Source: an uncultured Flavobacteriaceae bacterium
GTDB lineage: Bacteria; Bacteroidota; Bacteroidia; Flavobacteriales; Flavobacteriaceae
Length of the DNA stretch: 64,000 nt
Direction of reading: 5' to 3'
Assembly (NCBI GenBank): GCA_947494325.1
Contig: CANLUS010000001.1
Coordinates: 620,001-684,000 of the forward strand
Positions 16,613 to 25,968 of the stretch are shown one piece after another. Within the stretch, counting starts at the first letter, position 1, and each line of letters begins with the position of its first letter. The translations under genes and the position numbers were made by a program. Below the pieces are notes generated by a model that was given only the letters and a program-made list of their open reading frames with translations, had not been told where the DNA came from and ran no database searches.

Positions 16613-18205
16613 CTATCGAGCTCTCATTATTTTTTTTAAAACGTTCTTTCCTGTGAGAGCTGATGCCGTTAGCACTCCTGAAAATAATGCCGATCCCACG
16701 CCAACGGTAAGCACATCCTGACCCGTTAAAAAAAAATTCTTTATTGGTGTACGCGGCTTTAAAAACGTTTGTCGAAACCGTTTTGGAGTATGATCTAAGC
16801 CATATATTTCACCTTTATCATAATTCACAAAATGCTGTGTTGTTAAGGGAGTAGACAGCTCATAATAATCAACCTTCCCTTTTACTTGTGGTACTTGCTT
16901 ATATAGTTCTTCTAATAATCGTTGAGCCATTTTCTCTTTCAAATGATCGTACTCCTCTCCTCTTTTCTTCCACCTTGTATCTGCCCATGGTTCAAATGTT
17001 TCATAAGGCACTAATGTAATAATATCAATGGTGCTTTTTCCTGGGTATCTATTTGACCAATCAGGGTCTTTGGCAGATGGAAAAGAAATATATACAACTG
17101 GAAATGCCTGGTCTATATCTTTTACATAACGCTCCACACATCCATCGTGATCTAAATCATCTGGATAAATCCAATAATTCGTTTTTGGCAATTGAAGATC
17201 TTCTGGAGATCCATCTAGACCAATATATAAACATGCATGTGCCACAGAACGATTTACTTGCTGTAGTTGTTTTTTGAGTCGATGTTTTTCTGCAATTCTC
17301 GGTGAAACCAATTTTGTATATGTAGTCATAATTCCAGCGCCACTTATCACATTTTTAGCGAAAAATGTTTTACCATCTTTCATTCGAACACCCTTTGCAG
17401 AATTATTTTCTACAAGAATCTCATCGACTTCTGCACTGATTAAAATAGTACCTCCAGCCGCTTCAATAACTTTATCAACTGTTTTTACAATTTGAGAAGA
17501 TCCTCCAACAGGAAAACTTCCTCCTCCAAAATAGTGCCCAGCTACGGCGGCATGCATCACAAAACTACTCTTCTTAGGTTCCAATCCGTAATCTCCATAT
17601 TGACCTAATAACACTTTTATTAATTCTTCATTTGCTGTTAAACTTCTCAGGGTTTCGTAAGTCGTTTTATCTGAAAATTTATAATATGATTTTCGCATCA
17701 TTCCTCCAAAAATTGAACTTAAAAAGGAAGGCAATGCTTTGTCTATATAATACCATTTACTTTTACTATTTACCTTAAAAACTAAGCTTACATATGCATC
17801 TATTGCCTCTTTTTCATCAGGAAAATATTCTGACATTTTATTTTTAAAGTTCTGTACGCCCTTCACAAAATCATATGACTTCTCTCCAATAATAATTTTA
17901 TCGTAGACCTCACCCATATCGGCCCATTCTAAGTTGTTATCTGAAACATAATCAAATAATTTGCGCATCCCACTTTCTTTGCGTTGCACATCACCAATAT
18001 AATGTATACCAACATCCCATTCATATCCTTTACGTTTAAATGTATGCGTAAATCCTCCTGGCTCATAATGACGCTCTAATAACAATACTTTATGTCCTTC
18101 TTTTGCTAAAATTGCGCCAGTGGATAAACTACCCATTCCTGTTCCAATTATAATAGTATCATACCGTTCTTGGAGTTCAATTTTTTTCTTGTAAGATTGG
18201 ACCAT
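16613..18205 (-). CDS. FAD-dependent oxidoreductase, phytoene desaturase/retinol saturase family
   Basis: 530 residues from the chosen start (MVQSYKKK). An upstream ATG at 18238 would add 11 residues and run closer to the divergent gene. The FAD-binding motif is IIIGTGMGSLSTGAILAKEG, followed by the family signature ERHYEPGGFTHTFKRKG. The C-terminal segment FFLTGQDVLTVGVGSALFSG is typical of the CrtI/RetSat superfamily. Enzymes of this family desaturate or saturate polyene chains such as carotenoids and retinol. No other carotenoid genes are adjacent, so the substrate is open. It is divergent from the haloalkane dehalogenase gene with 70 bp between starts. Confidence 0.85.
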   Translation of the reverse strand: MVQSYKKKIELQERYDTIIIGTGMGSLSTGAILAKEGHKVLLLERHYEPGGFTHTFKRKGYEWDVGIHYIGDVQRKESGMRKLFDYVSDNNLEWADMGEVYDKIIIGEKSYDFVKGVQNFKNKMSEYFPDEKEAIDAYVSLVFKVNSKSKWYYIDKALPSFLSSIFGGMMRKSYYKFSDKTTYETLRSLTANEELIKVLLGQYGDYGLEPKKSSFVMHAAVAGHYFGGGSFPVGGSSQIVKTVDKVIEAAGGTILISAEVDEILVENNSAKGVRMKDGKTFFAKNVISGAGIMTTYTKLVSPRIAEKHRLKKQLQQVNRSVAHACLYIGLDGSPEDLQLPKTNYWIYPDDLDHDGCVERYVKDIDQAFPVVYISFPSAKDPDWSNRYPGKSTIDIITLVPYETFEPWADTRWKKRGEEYDHLKEKMAQRLLEELYKQVPQVKGKVDYYELSTPLTTQHFVNYDKGEIYGLDHTPKRFRQTFLKPRTPIKNFFLTGQDVLTVGVGSALFSGVLTASALTGKNVLKKIMRAR

Positions 18206-18275
18206 ATAGGTTCTTTTGATTGAGGAGGGAAGGTACAAAATAAAATTACTTAACTTTAAAATTCAAAACAGTTTC

Positions 18276-19163
18276 ATGCAAGTATTACAAACCGATCCAT
18301 CACGATTCAAGAATATTAAAGATTTCCCTTTCAAGGAGAATTTTGTCGATTTTAACAAATTAAAAATGCATTACATTGATGAGGGTTCTGGAGAAATCAT
18401 TTTAGCGTTGCATGGCGAGCCTAGTTGGTGTTATTTGTATCGAAAATTTATTCCTGTATTGAAAAACTATCGCTTTATTGCTCCTGATCTTATTGGTTTC
18501 GGAAAATCTGATAAAATTGTCAACTGGAAAAACTACTCTTTTGAATTACATCTAAATTCTCTTATCAATTTTATAGAAAAGTTAGAACTCAATAACATTA
18601 CCTTAGTTGTACAAGATTGGGGTGGATTATTAGGATTGAGTCTATTAGGTAAGTTTCCAGAAAAATTCAAAAGAGTTGTAATTCTCAATACCTTTTTACC
18701 AATTGGAAAACCATTAGGTTCTTTCTTTAAAGCCTGGCAAAAATTTGCTAAGTATCACCCTTCTTTACCGGTAGGAGCTATCATACAAAAAGGCACACAT
18801 CAAGACTTATCTCAAGAAGTGATTAATGCTTATAAAGCTCCGTTTCCAAATAAAAAATACAAAGGTGGGGCAAAGGCATTTCCAACATTAGTACCTGGAA
18901 AACCAACAGATGCTGGAGTGGAAGAAATGAAAAAAGCTAGAGACGTGTTGTCAAAATGGACGAAACCTGCCTTAGTCTTGTTTTCTGATAAAGATAAAAT
19001 GATGAGTGGTTTAGAAAAATTCTTTTACAAATTAATTCCGTCAAGCAGCGAACAACAAAAGTTACTTATTAAAGATGCCGGACATTTTTTACAAGAAGAA
19101 AAAGGAGAAGAGATTGCAGCTTATATCGATCAATTCATACAAGGAAATTTAAAAATTTCTTAA
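18276..19163 (+). CDS. Haloalkane dehalogenase (alpha/beta hydrolase)
   Basis: 295 residues from the ATG at 18276; a 20-residue N-terminal extension is possible but less likely. The catalytic set resembles the DhlA-type (HLD-I) haloalkane dehalogenases. It has HGEPSW at the oxyanion hole, nucleophile Asp114 followed by the halide-binding Trp115 (VVQDWGG), and a second candidate halide Trp154 (FKAWQKF). The acid is Asp240 (SDKDKMM) and the base His270 (DAGHFLQEE). These enzymes hydrolyse carbon-halogen bonds to alcohol plus halide. The three-way agreement argues against a generic esterase. It is convergent with the GNAT gene, whose 3' end overlaps its stop. Natural halocarbons of marine algae would be plausible substrates, an inference. 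Confidence 0.85.
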   Translation: MQVLQTDPSRFKNIKDFPFKENFVDFNKLKMHYIDEGSGEIILALHGEPSWCYLYRKFIPVLKNYRFIAPDLIGFGKSDKIVNWKNYSFELHLNSLINFIEKLELNNITLVVQDWGGLLGLSLLGKFPEKFKRVVILNTFLPIGKPLGSFFKAWQKFAKYHPSLPVGAIIQKGTHQDLSQEVINAYKAPFPNKKYKGGAKAFPTLVPGKPTDAGVEEMKKARDVLSKWTKPALVLFSDKDKMMSGLEKFFYKLIPSSSEQQKLLIKDAGHFLQEEKGEEIAAYIDQFIQGNLKIS

Positions 19164-19609
19164 GCTCTTATCATATGAATATGTGGAATACCATCTTCTA
19201 TATATCCTTTTCCAATTTGTTTAAAACCAAAAGATTCATAAAAGTTTTGTAAATGTGTTTGAGCTCCTATTTTAATCATAGAAGTGTTAAACCGTTCTTG
19301 GATTGCTTCAATTGTTTTTTCAATCAATTCATAGCCTAATTTTTGCTGTCTATAATCAGCATGCACCACTACCCTTCCCAATGCAGCTTCCTCATAATAA
19401 TCACCTGGTTTAAAAATTCGTGTATAAGCGATTACTTTCTCAGGCACATCATCCGCGTAAGCAAAAAAATGTAATGCTAATTTATCTTTAGTATCTAATT
19501 CTGGATAGGGACAATCTTGTTCTACAACAAAAACATTGATACGTAATTGGAGTATGTCATGAAACTCATCTAAGGAAAGTTCATTGAATGTTTTTAAATG
19601 GAATTCCAT
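19160..19609 (-). CDS. ElaA-like GNAT N-acetyltransferase
   Basis: 149 residues from ATG 19609, one base after the rpiB stop; an ATG at 19627 inside rpiB would add six residues. It is a GNAT fold of the ElaA type: FNELSLDEFHDILQLRINVF, VVEQDCPYPELD, the acetyl-CoA loop GRVVVHADYRQQKLGYELI, and YESFGFKQIGKGYIEDGIPH. It transfers acetyl from acetyl-CoA to an unknown amine. It is transcribed with rpiB. The last four bases overlap the stop region of the convergent dehalogenase gene. Confidence 0.88.
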   Translation of the reverse strand: MEFHLKTFNELSLDEFHDILQLRINVFVVEQDCPYPELDTKDKLALHFFAYADDVPEKVIAYTRIFKPGDYYEEAALGRVVVHADYRQQKLGYELIEKTIEAIQERFNTSMIKIGAQTHLQNFYESFGFKQIGKGYIEDGIPHIHMIRA

Positions 19610-19610
19610 C

Positions 19611-20045
19611 TTAACATGTTGTTGCAATTTTTTCTACACGATTTTGGTGACGACCTCCTTCAAATTGTGTCTCTAAAAAAATATTCACAAAAGCCATCGC
19701 TTGATGCACTGACACGAAACGCGCCGGAATACTTAATACATTAGCATTATTATGTTGACGAGCAAGTGCAACTAGTTCATTATTCCAGCATAAAGCAGCT
19801 CTTATTCCTTGATGTTTATTTGCGGTCATTTGAGCACCATTTCCACTACCACAAATTATAATACCTAAGTCTACCTTATTTTCTTCTACATCATTAGCAA
19901 CAGGATGAATAAAGTCTGGATAATCAACACTACTTTCTTCATTTGTGCCATAATTTTTTACTGTATGGCCCTTACTTTCCAAGAGCTTAATTATTTCAAA
20001 CTTATAAAATGTACCTGCGTGATCGTTGCCTATTGCTATTTTCAT
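19611..20045 (-). CDS. rpiB: Ribose-5-phosphate isomerase B
   Basis: 144-residue RpiB/LacAB family isomerase that interconverts ribose-5-phosphate and ribulose-5-phosphate in the pentose phosphate pathway. It has the N-terminal GNDHAGTFYKFEII, the active-site Cys segment GIIICGSGNGAQMTANK, and the phosphate-binding HNNANVLSIPARFV. Length is normal. It is first in a two-gene unit with the ElaA-like GNAT and has a -7 element at 20072-20079. Confidence 0.95.
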   Translation of the reverse strand: MKIAIGNDHAGTFYKFEIIKLLESKGHTVKNYGTNEESSVDYPDFIHPVANDVEENKVDLGIIICGSGNGAQMTANKHQGIRAALCWNNELVALARQHNNANVLSIPARFVSVHQAMAFVNIFLETQFEGGRHQNRVEKIATTC

Positions 20046-20071
20046 AAATACAATGAGATTAAATTAGAACA

Positions 20072-20079
20072 CAAATTTA
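20072..20079 (-). promoter_or_regulatory. -7 promoter element of rpiB
   Basis: The reverse strand reads TAAATTTG, a full TAnnTTTG, about 27 bp before the rpiB start codon. Confidence 0.4.
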
Positions 20080-20099
20080 AACAAATGGCGGTTATAAAC

Positions 20100-20561
20100 A
20101 TAAAATTCAACCATTGTTAATCAAAAGATGTAGTTATTTAAAAATCAGATACATTAGAAAATTATTCAAATGTTTATAAATAAACCCTAAATTCTAATAA
20201 GATAATTTTGTTAGTATTAAATAATTTGCAATACAAAAACGTAATTCAAATATCCTAAAATTATTATGAGTTTTTAATTGTGATTTATGAACAACAAAAC
20301 ACCTACTTGTAAACTATTAATATATTTATAATATCACCAAAATATGTTTATTTTGATTATTAACTAGTTGTTAATAATAGTGTAAGTGAAGTTGATTTCT
20401 AACCTGTTATAAAATATATTAATGTTAATAGCTGTTCATTCTTTTTTAAAAGTGAAAAATCAAAATTTATTTAAGGAAATTTATAGTATAAATTAACAAG
20501 CTATAATAACAATCATTACTTTTTAAAATTTTAAATAAAAAAAAAAATATAATATATATTG
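20100..20561. other. AT-rich intergenic stretch with no recognisable gene
   Basis: This stretch is extremely A/T-rich, with homopolymer runs (for example the A-tract near 20538-20547). I see no ORF, tRNA or clear hairpin in it. It forms most of the only gene-poor gap over 300 bp in the window. Confidence 0.6.
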
Positions 20562-20738
20562 TTAAAAAGTAAGTAAGAAAACTTTTGAGGTATTGTTTAA
20601 AATCGAGCTAGGTGTATCAGTAATATTTTCTTCATTATTGATTTTATCAAAAGTAGAATTAATACTAATATAAGTAATTAGAAATCCAATAGTAAAAACT
20701 ACTAGAAAGACTGCTAATATTTTAAAAAAATTCTTCAT
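20562..20738 (-). CDS. Tiny putative single-pass membrane protein
   Basis: A 58-codon frame on the reverse strand begins MKNFFKILAVFLVVFTIGFL and ends in TAA at 20562. It has two lysines, then one hydrophobic segment of about 20 residues, then a polar Asn/Ser/Thr/Asp-rich tail (NSTFDKINNEENITDT). That is the normal layout of a small membrane or exported protein and is less likely by chance than a random AT-rich frame. I recognise no family. It lies alone in the 815-bp gap, divergent from the NHL gene. Coding status is uncertain. Confidence 0.4.
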   Translation of the reverse strand: MKNFFKILAVFLVVFTIGFLITYISINSTFDKINNEENITDTPSSILNNTSKVFLLTF

Positions 20739-20860
20739 TTATTAAGGTATGCTCTTTCTCTATAGACGAGCTTTTTTTACATATGTTACATTTTTTTTAA
20801 GATTTTTTTAACAGTTCACTTTTTTTATGTCGTATCTTAGCTTTTATAAACTTAATTTTT

Positions 20861-21907
20861 ATGAAGAGGTTTCTATGTTTATTGGTTTTATTAGGATGTT
20901 ATACTGAGTTTAATGCACAAATAATTACAACAGTTGCAGGTAATGGTAAAACTGGATTCTCTGGAGACGGAGGAAAAGCTACAGCTGCTAGATTAAATTT
21001 ACCAGTAAATTTAACATTCGATAAGAATCAAAATATTTATATAGCAGATACCTATAACAATAGTATTCGTAAAATAGATTCAAACACAGGTATTATTTCG
21101 ACTATTGTTAGAAATGAGGATAAATTTGACACTGATGGATTGAAGACTCCCACTGGAATTGCTTTCGACGACAAAGACAATCTCTATATTGCTGAGTTAA
21201 AAAATGAACGCATTAGAAAAGTTAATGTTGAATCAGGTAATGCGATGACCTTGGTAGGTACAAAGTCAGAGGTTGAATCTCCTAATATTAACTACGATCT
21301 TGCAGGACCGTTTAATGTAGTTTTTGATCAAGATGGTAATTTATATGTATCTATACCTGCAGAAAGTAAAATACGTCGTGTAGATTTCAGTACAGGTGAT
21401 ATTACTGATGCAGCAGGAACTGATGAATTAGGGTTTTCTGGTGATGGTAAATTAGCAACGAATGCAAGGATATCAAATCCTACTGGTTTAGTCATTGATA
21501 AAGAAGGAAATCTATATTTTTCTGATACGGGTAATAATCGGATACGAAAAATAAATACAAAAACAGGTATTATCACAACAATTGCAGGAACCGGAACAAA
21601 AGGGATAAAAAAAGATGGAGTGTTAGCAATTAAATCTCAGTTGTCGAATCCTTTAGGTTTAGCAATGGATAAAAAGGGAGATTTATTTTTTGTAGATCGT
21701 GGTTCAAATAGGGTTCGAAAAATAACATTAAGTACAGGAATTGTTGAGACTATAGCGGGTACAGGAAAAGCTGGTTTTTCTGGTGATCAAGGCCCACCAA
21801 CGGCTGCAAAACTATCGAACCCAACAGGGATAGCTTTTGATGAATTAGGTAATTTATATATTGTAGATAGAGGTAATAATAGAATTAGAAAAATTTCTGG
21901 TTTATAA
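20861..21907 (+). CDS. Secreted NHL-repeat beta-propeller protein
   Basis: 348 residues. A signal peptide (cleavage near EFNAQ) is followed by six NHL-type repeats, each ending in a variant of LYxxDxxNxRIRKI: IYIADTYNNSIRKI, LYIAELKNERIRKV, LYVSIPAESKIRRV, LYFSDTGNNRIRKI, LFFVDRGSNRVRKI and LYIVDRGNNRIRKI. Three repeats also carry a loop resembling GFSGDGG. This predicts a six-bladed propeller exported to the periplasm or beyond. There is no T9SS sorting tail. Ligand unknown; such propellers bind proteins or glycans, or act as lactonase-like enzymes. A TATCTTAG -7-like element lies at 20833-20840. Confidence 0.85.
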   Translation: MKRFLCLLVLLGCYTEFNAQIITTVAGNGKTGFSGDGGKATAARLNLPVNLTFDKNQNIYIADTYNNSIRKIDSNTGIISTIVRNEDKFDTDGLKTPTGIAFDDKDNLYIAELKNERIRKVNVESGNAMTLVGTKSEVESPNINYDLAGPFNVVFDQDGNLYVSIPAESKIRRVDFSTGDITDAAGTDELGFSGDGKLATNARISNPTGLVIDKEGNLYFSDTGNNRIRKINTKTGIITTIAGTGTKGIKKDGVLAIKSQLSNPLGLAMDKKGDLFFVDRGSNRVRKITLSTGIVETIAGTGKAGFSGDQGPPTAAKLSNPTGIAFDELGNLYIVDRGNNRIRKISGL

Positions 21908-21909
21908 AA

Positions 21910-22821
21910 TTACGGTATAATAAATTGAATTGCCTTCGGTATAATTGAAGCCTCAAAACCACCTGTCCCTATTAATTCTCCATCGGCTTCTATGTACGTA
22001 TTTTCATCATATGTTGTAATTTTTATAGAATTCGTTTTATGAGTTTCGACTTCTTTATGATCTACGATAGAGCCATTGTAAAATTTTAAAATATTTCTGA
22101 GAATAGAAATGAAATTAAGATTTTTAGCGATAGAAATATCAAATAGACCATCTATTGGATCTACGTCTTTTGTGAGTTGCATTCCACCACCTGAATATTT
22201 GCAGATTCCAATTAACGTTAATAATGTTTTTGTATAGATTTTTTTATTATTGAAATCAATAGTTAAAACACTTTTTTCGTATTGTAAAAAAGTTTTTAGA
22301 GTAGCTAATAAATAAGCAAAAGCACCAAATTTTTTATACTTTAAGCTGTTTTTTATTACAAAACCGTCAAATCCTAAACCAGCTAAATTATTAAAATATA
22401 CCCTGTTAGTATCATCTAATAATTCAAGGTATCCAATGTCTTGATACATGGTTTTCTCCCGTTTTATAATAGCGACTGCTTTTGAAATGTTTTTAGGAAT
22501 TTGATATGTTTTTACCCAATCATTGCCAGTTCCCATAGGGATAATAGCCACTTTAATTTCTGGTAAGTTCACATAATCTTGAGTCATTACGCCATTTACT
22601 ACCTGATGTAAGGTGCCATCTCCACCTACACAAATAAATTTTCTATAACCTTCTTTTAATGCTTCTTGAACAAGTTCTTTTTCATGATTTGTGTATTCTG
22701 AAAATGTAAATTTATATAAAAGATGATGCGCTTCTAGACAAGAAATTATTCGTTTCCAATTTTTTTTCGGAGTACCATTTCCTGACGTGGGATTGACAAT
22801 CACATACCACATATTTTCCAT
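21910..22821 (-). CDS. Diacylglycerol/lipid kinase family protein
   Basis: 303 residues of the DAGK catalytic family (DagK/YegS type). It starts WYVIVNPTSGNGTPKKNWKR, with the ATP-binding loop VGGDGTLHQVVNGV and IIPMGTGNDW, all canonical. LAGLGFDGFVIKNSLKY and the C-terminal ADGELIGTGGFEASI are also typical. It phosphorylates a lipid such as diacylglycerol, recycling or modifying membrane lipids; the exact lipid is unknown. It is convergent with the NHL gene (3-bp gap) and divergent from rnr. Confidence 0.9.
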   Translation of the reverse strand: MENMWYVIVNPTSGNGTPKKNWKRIISCLEAHHLLYKFTFSEYTNHEKELVQEALKEGYRKFICVGGDGTLHQVVNGVMTQDYVNLPEIKVAIIPMGTGNDWVKTYQIPKNISKAVAIIKREKTMYQDIGYLELLDDTNRVYFNNLAGLGFDGFVIKNSLKYKKFGAFAYLLATLKTFLQYEKSVLTIDFNNKKIYTKTLLTLIGICKYSGGGMQLTKDVDPIDGLFDISIAKNLNFISILRNILKFYNGSIVDHKEVETHKTNSIKITTYDENTYIEADGELIGTGGFEASIIPKAIQFIIP

Positions 22822-22937
22822 AACAAAAAAGTTGAGCTTGCTGGTTAATTTTAGCCAAATTACAAATTGTTATTTAATTGATCTTATGGTTAATTTATTT
22901 GTACTTTTATCCAAAACCAAATTAATCAAAAAATTAA

Positions 22938-25145
22938 ATGTCAAAAAAGAAAAAAGGGTTCTATAAAAAGAAAGGGAGTGTAATAAAAGATTTAGCCTCC
23001 AAAATCCTTAAATTTTTAAATAAAAATTCCCAAAAATCTTTTAACTATAAACAGATTGCTTCAGCGATAGATGTTCTAAATGGAAATGGGAAACAACAAA
23101 TCATAAAAAAATTAGAAGAATTAAAACACAAGAATCGAATAGAAGAAACAGATCGTGGAAAATATAAAATTATTCAAAATGAACATTATCATATTGGTAT
23201 TTTAGATGTTACCTCCAATAAAAATGCGTATTTTATTTGTGATGACTTAGAACATGATGCATTCATACCAACAATCAATTTAAATAAAGGTCTTGATGGA
23301 GATACGGTAAAAGTATATGTTTATAGAAGGCGAAATAATGATAGATATGAAGGTGAAGTGATTGAAATTATTGAGCGTGCAAAAACAGATTTCGTAGGTG
23401 TATTGCAAATGAGCAAAAATTTCGGATTTGTATTACCTGACAATCCTAAAATGTATGCGGATATTTTCATCTCGAAAAATCATATTGATGGTGCAGAACA
23501 TGGTGACAAAGTATTGGCTAAAATTACTGATTGGCCAGAAAATTCAAAAAATCCTTTTGGAAAAATTACAACTGTTTTAGGAAAACCTGGGGAGCATGAT
23601 ACAGAGATTCATTCTATTTTATTAGAATACGGTTTGCCTTATAGTTTTCCTGATGAAGTGGAGCATGATGCGAGTAATTTATCTGTAGATATTACAAAAG
23701 ATGAAATCGCAAAACGTAGAGATATGCGTGATACACTTACGTTCACTATTGATCCAAAAGATGCAAAAGATTTTGATGATGCATTGTCATTTAAATTATT
23801 AGAAAACGGAAATTATGAAATAGGTATTCATATTGCAGACGTGTCGCATTATGTTCGAGAAAATACCATTTTAGATGATGAGGCATATAGTCGAGCAACA
23901 TCAGTTTATTTAGTTGATAGGGTTGTACCAATGCTACCTGAAATATTGTCAAATGGCGTTTGTTCCTTAAGACCTAATGAAGAGAAATTGACATTTTCTG
24001 CAGTTTTTGAAATGACCGAGAAAGGAGATATAAAAAATCAATGGTTTGGTAGAACAGTCACCTATTCTGACAAACGGTTTGCTTACGAAGAAGCACAAGC
24101 AATTATAGAGACTAAATCGAATGTAATTCCTCCGAATGTTTCGATAACAGGAGAAGAATATGCGGTCTCAAAAGCTATTGTTAATGCAACCTTAAAATTG
24201 GATGAACTTGCTAAAAAATTAAGATCGAAAAGATTAAAAGCTGGTGCTATTACTTTTGATAGAGTGGAGGTGAAATTTAAATTAAATGAACATGCCGAGC
24301 CTGTTGGTGTTTATTTTAAAGAGTCGAAGGATGCTAATAAATTGATTGAAGAATTTATGTTATTAGCCAATAGAAAAGTAGCTGAGTTTATTGGTAAATC
24401 TAAGAATGGCACGCCTACAAAAGATACTTTTATTTATAGAATTCACGATGAACCAGATCCAGAAAAACTAGGAAGTCTACAAAAAATTATTAGTCAATTT
24501 GGGTATAAGATAAATACACAATCAAAAGAAAGTACATCAGATTCGTTAAATAAATTATTAGCTGATGTGAAAGGAAAAGGAGAATCGAATATGATTGAAA
24601 CATTGACAATTCGTTCAATGAGTAAGGCAATTTATACCACAGATAATATTGGACATTATGGCTTGGCATTTGATTATTATAGTCATTTTACATCTCCGAT
24701 TCGTCGATATCCAGATGTTATGACGCATCGTTTGCTACAACATTATTTAGATGGACAAAAATCTCCCAAAGCACCAATTTATGAAGATAAATGTCAGCAT
24801 TCTACTGAACGTGAAATTTTAGCTTCTAAAGCAGAAAGAGATTCTATAAAATATATGCAAGTTAAATACATGCAAGATCATAAAGATCAAGAATTTAGAG
24901 GTGTTATTTCTGGAGTTACTGAATGGGGAATTTACGTGGAAATTATAGAGAATAAATGTGAAGGAATGGTGCGTATTCGCGACATAAAAGAAGATTATTT
25001 TATCTATGATGAAAAACAATATGCTTTAGTAGGACAAGCTACACAAACCTTGTTACAGTTGGGAGATGAGGTGACTGTAAAGGTTAAAAATACCGATTTA
25101 GAGCGCAAGCATTTAGATTTTAGTTTAGTAAGTTTTGACATTTAA
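22938..25145 (+). CDS. rnr: Ribonuclease R
   Basis: 735-residue processive 3'-5' exoribonuclease of the RNase II/R family. Order: basic N-terminus with a winged-helix segment (NYKQIASAIDVLNG), cold-shock-like domains with FGFVLPDNPKMYADIFI, and the RNB catalytic core starting TFTIDPKDAKDFDDALSF, whose acidic residues bind magnesium. Then comes HYGLAFDYYSHFTSPIRRYPD, and the C-terminal S1 domain (GVISGVTEWGIYVEI). The C-terminus stops soon after S1, without the long lysine-rich tail of the E. coli enzyme. It degrades structured RNA and assists rRNA quality control. Confidence 0.97.
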   Translation: MSKKKKGFYKKKGSVIKDLASKILKFLNKNSQKSFNYKQIASAIDVLNGNGKQQIIKKLEELKHKNRIEETDRGKYKIIQNEHYHIGILDVTSNKNAYFICDDLEHDAFIPTINLNKGLDGDTVKVYVYRRRNNDRYEGEVIEIIERAKTDFVGVLQMSKNFGFVLPDNPKMYADIFISKNHIDGAEHGDKVLAKITDWPENSKNPFGKITTVLGKPGEHDTEIHSILLEYGLPYSFPDEVEHDASNLSVDITKDEIAKRRDMRDTLTFTIDPKDAKDFDDALSFKLLENGNYEIGIHIADVSHYVRENTILDDEAYSRATSVYLVDRVVPMLPEILSNGVCSLRPNEEKLTFSAVFEMTEKGDIKNQWFGRTVTYSDKRFAYEEAQAIIETKSNVIPPNVSITGEEYAVSKAIVNATLKLDELAKKLRSKRLKAGAITFDRVEVKFKLNEHAEPVGVYFKESKDANKLIEEFMLLANRKVAEFIGKSKNGTPTKDTFIYRIHDEPDPEKLGSLQKIISQFGYKINTQSKESTSDSLNKLLADVKGKGESNMIETLTIRSMSKAIYTTDNIGHYGLAFDYYSHFTSPIRRYPDVMTHRLLQHYLDGQKSPKAPIYEDKCQHSTEREILASKAERDSIKYMQVKYMQDHKDQEFRGVISGVTEWGIYVEIIENKCEGMVRIRDIKEDYFIYDEKQYALVGQATQTLLQLGDEVTVKVKNTDLERKHLDFSLVSFDI

Positions 25146-25224
25146 CAAAAACTTTAACAATAAAAAGATACTACACAACTGCCATATGAAGTTGCTATAG
25201 TTTATGAATTAAACTCCCTTATGT

Positions 25225-25917
25225 ATGAAAGCCATTACTCGAATTAAAAGAAATAGTCTCCTGCTCATATTGTTTATTTCGTCACTGTCGTTCGCGCAAG
25301 AAAGAACGGTTAATTTAGGCGATTTCAATATTTTAAAAGTATTTAGTGGTGTAACCTTAGAATTGGTGAGAGGTGACGAACAGAAAATTGTCATTATCGG
25401 AGAAAAGAAAGAAAACATTACTGTTAAAAACACCAATGGTAAATTAAAGGTATACTTGAAGTTTCCAGAAATATACGATGATGAAAAGGTAATTATTAAG
25501 TTATATCATAAAGAAGATATTGATATTCTAGATGCGAATGAAGGAGCTGCTATTTTTTCTGATCAGACCATTTCACAATCGAATGTAACGATAAGGTCCC
25601 AAGAAGGTGCCTATATTCACCTGGTTTTAGATAGTAAATATATTACTGTAAAAGCTGTCTCTGGTGGCAATATTCGCTTACGCGGAAAAGTGTTGAACCA
25701 AGAAGTAGAAGTTACATCTGGAGGCGTTTATGAAGGTTATGAACTAAATTCTGATAGTGCAGAGGTAGTGTCTGCATCTGGAGCTCGTGCAGAAATACTG
25801 ACAGCTACTTTATTAGAAGCCAGAGTGCGTTTTGGAGGAACTATTGAGTATAAAGGAAATCCTGAAAAAGTAATTAAGAAAAAATTAATGGGCGGTAAGA
25901 TTAAAAATAAAGGATAA
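25225..25917 (+). CDS. Head GIN domain (DUF2807) secreted protein
   Basis: 230 residues. A signal peptide (LFISSLSFAQ) precedes a repetitive beta-helix-like body of DUF2807 type. It opens with LGDFNILKVFSGVTLELVRG and has short beta repeats with glycines (VSGGNIRLRG, VTSGGVYEGY, VSASGARAEI). The family is common and poorly characterised in Bacteroidota, and is expected in the periplasm or at the surface. It lies 79 bp after rnr and 51 bp before tatA; tatA has its own promoter-like element. Confidence 0.85.
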   Translation: MKAITRIKRNSLLLILFISSLSFAQERTVNLGDFNILKVFSGVTLELVRGDEQKIVIIGEKKENITVKNTNGKLKVYLKFPEIYDDEKVIIKLYHKEDIDILDANEGAAIFSDQTISQSNVTIRSQEGAYIHLVLDSKYITVKAVSGGNIRLRGKVLNQEVEVTSGGVYEGYELNSDSAEVVSASGARAEILTATLLEARVRFGGTIEYKGNPEKVIKKKLMGGKIKNKG

Positions 25918-25941
25918 TATACCTTGTTTTGAATTAATTAC

Positions 25942-25949
25942 TACCTTTG
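25942..25949 (+). promoter_or_regulatory. -7 promoter element of tatA
   Basis: TACCTTTG is a full TAnnTTTG match, 19 bp before the tatA start codon at 25969. Confidence 0.45.
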
Positions 25950-25968
25950 TTAAGTAAATTTTAAAGAA

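Noticed and set aside
20046-20860. tRNA, CRISPR array or insertion sequence remnant in the gap
   Set aside because: I see no cloverleaf-like stems, no regularly spaced repeats and no transposase fragments or terminal inverted repeats.
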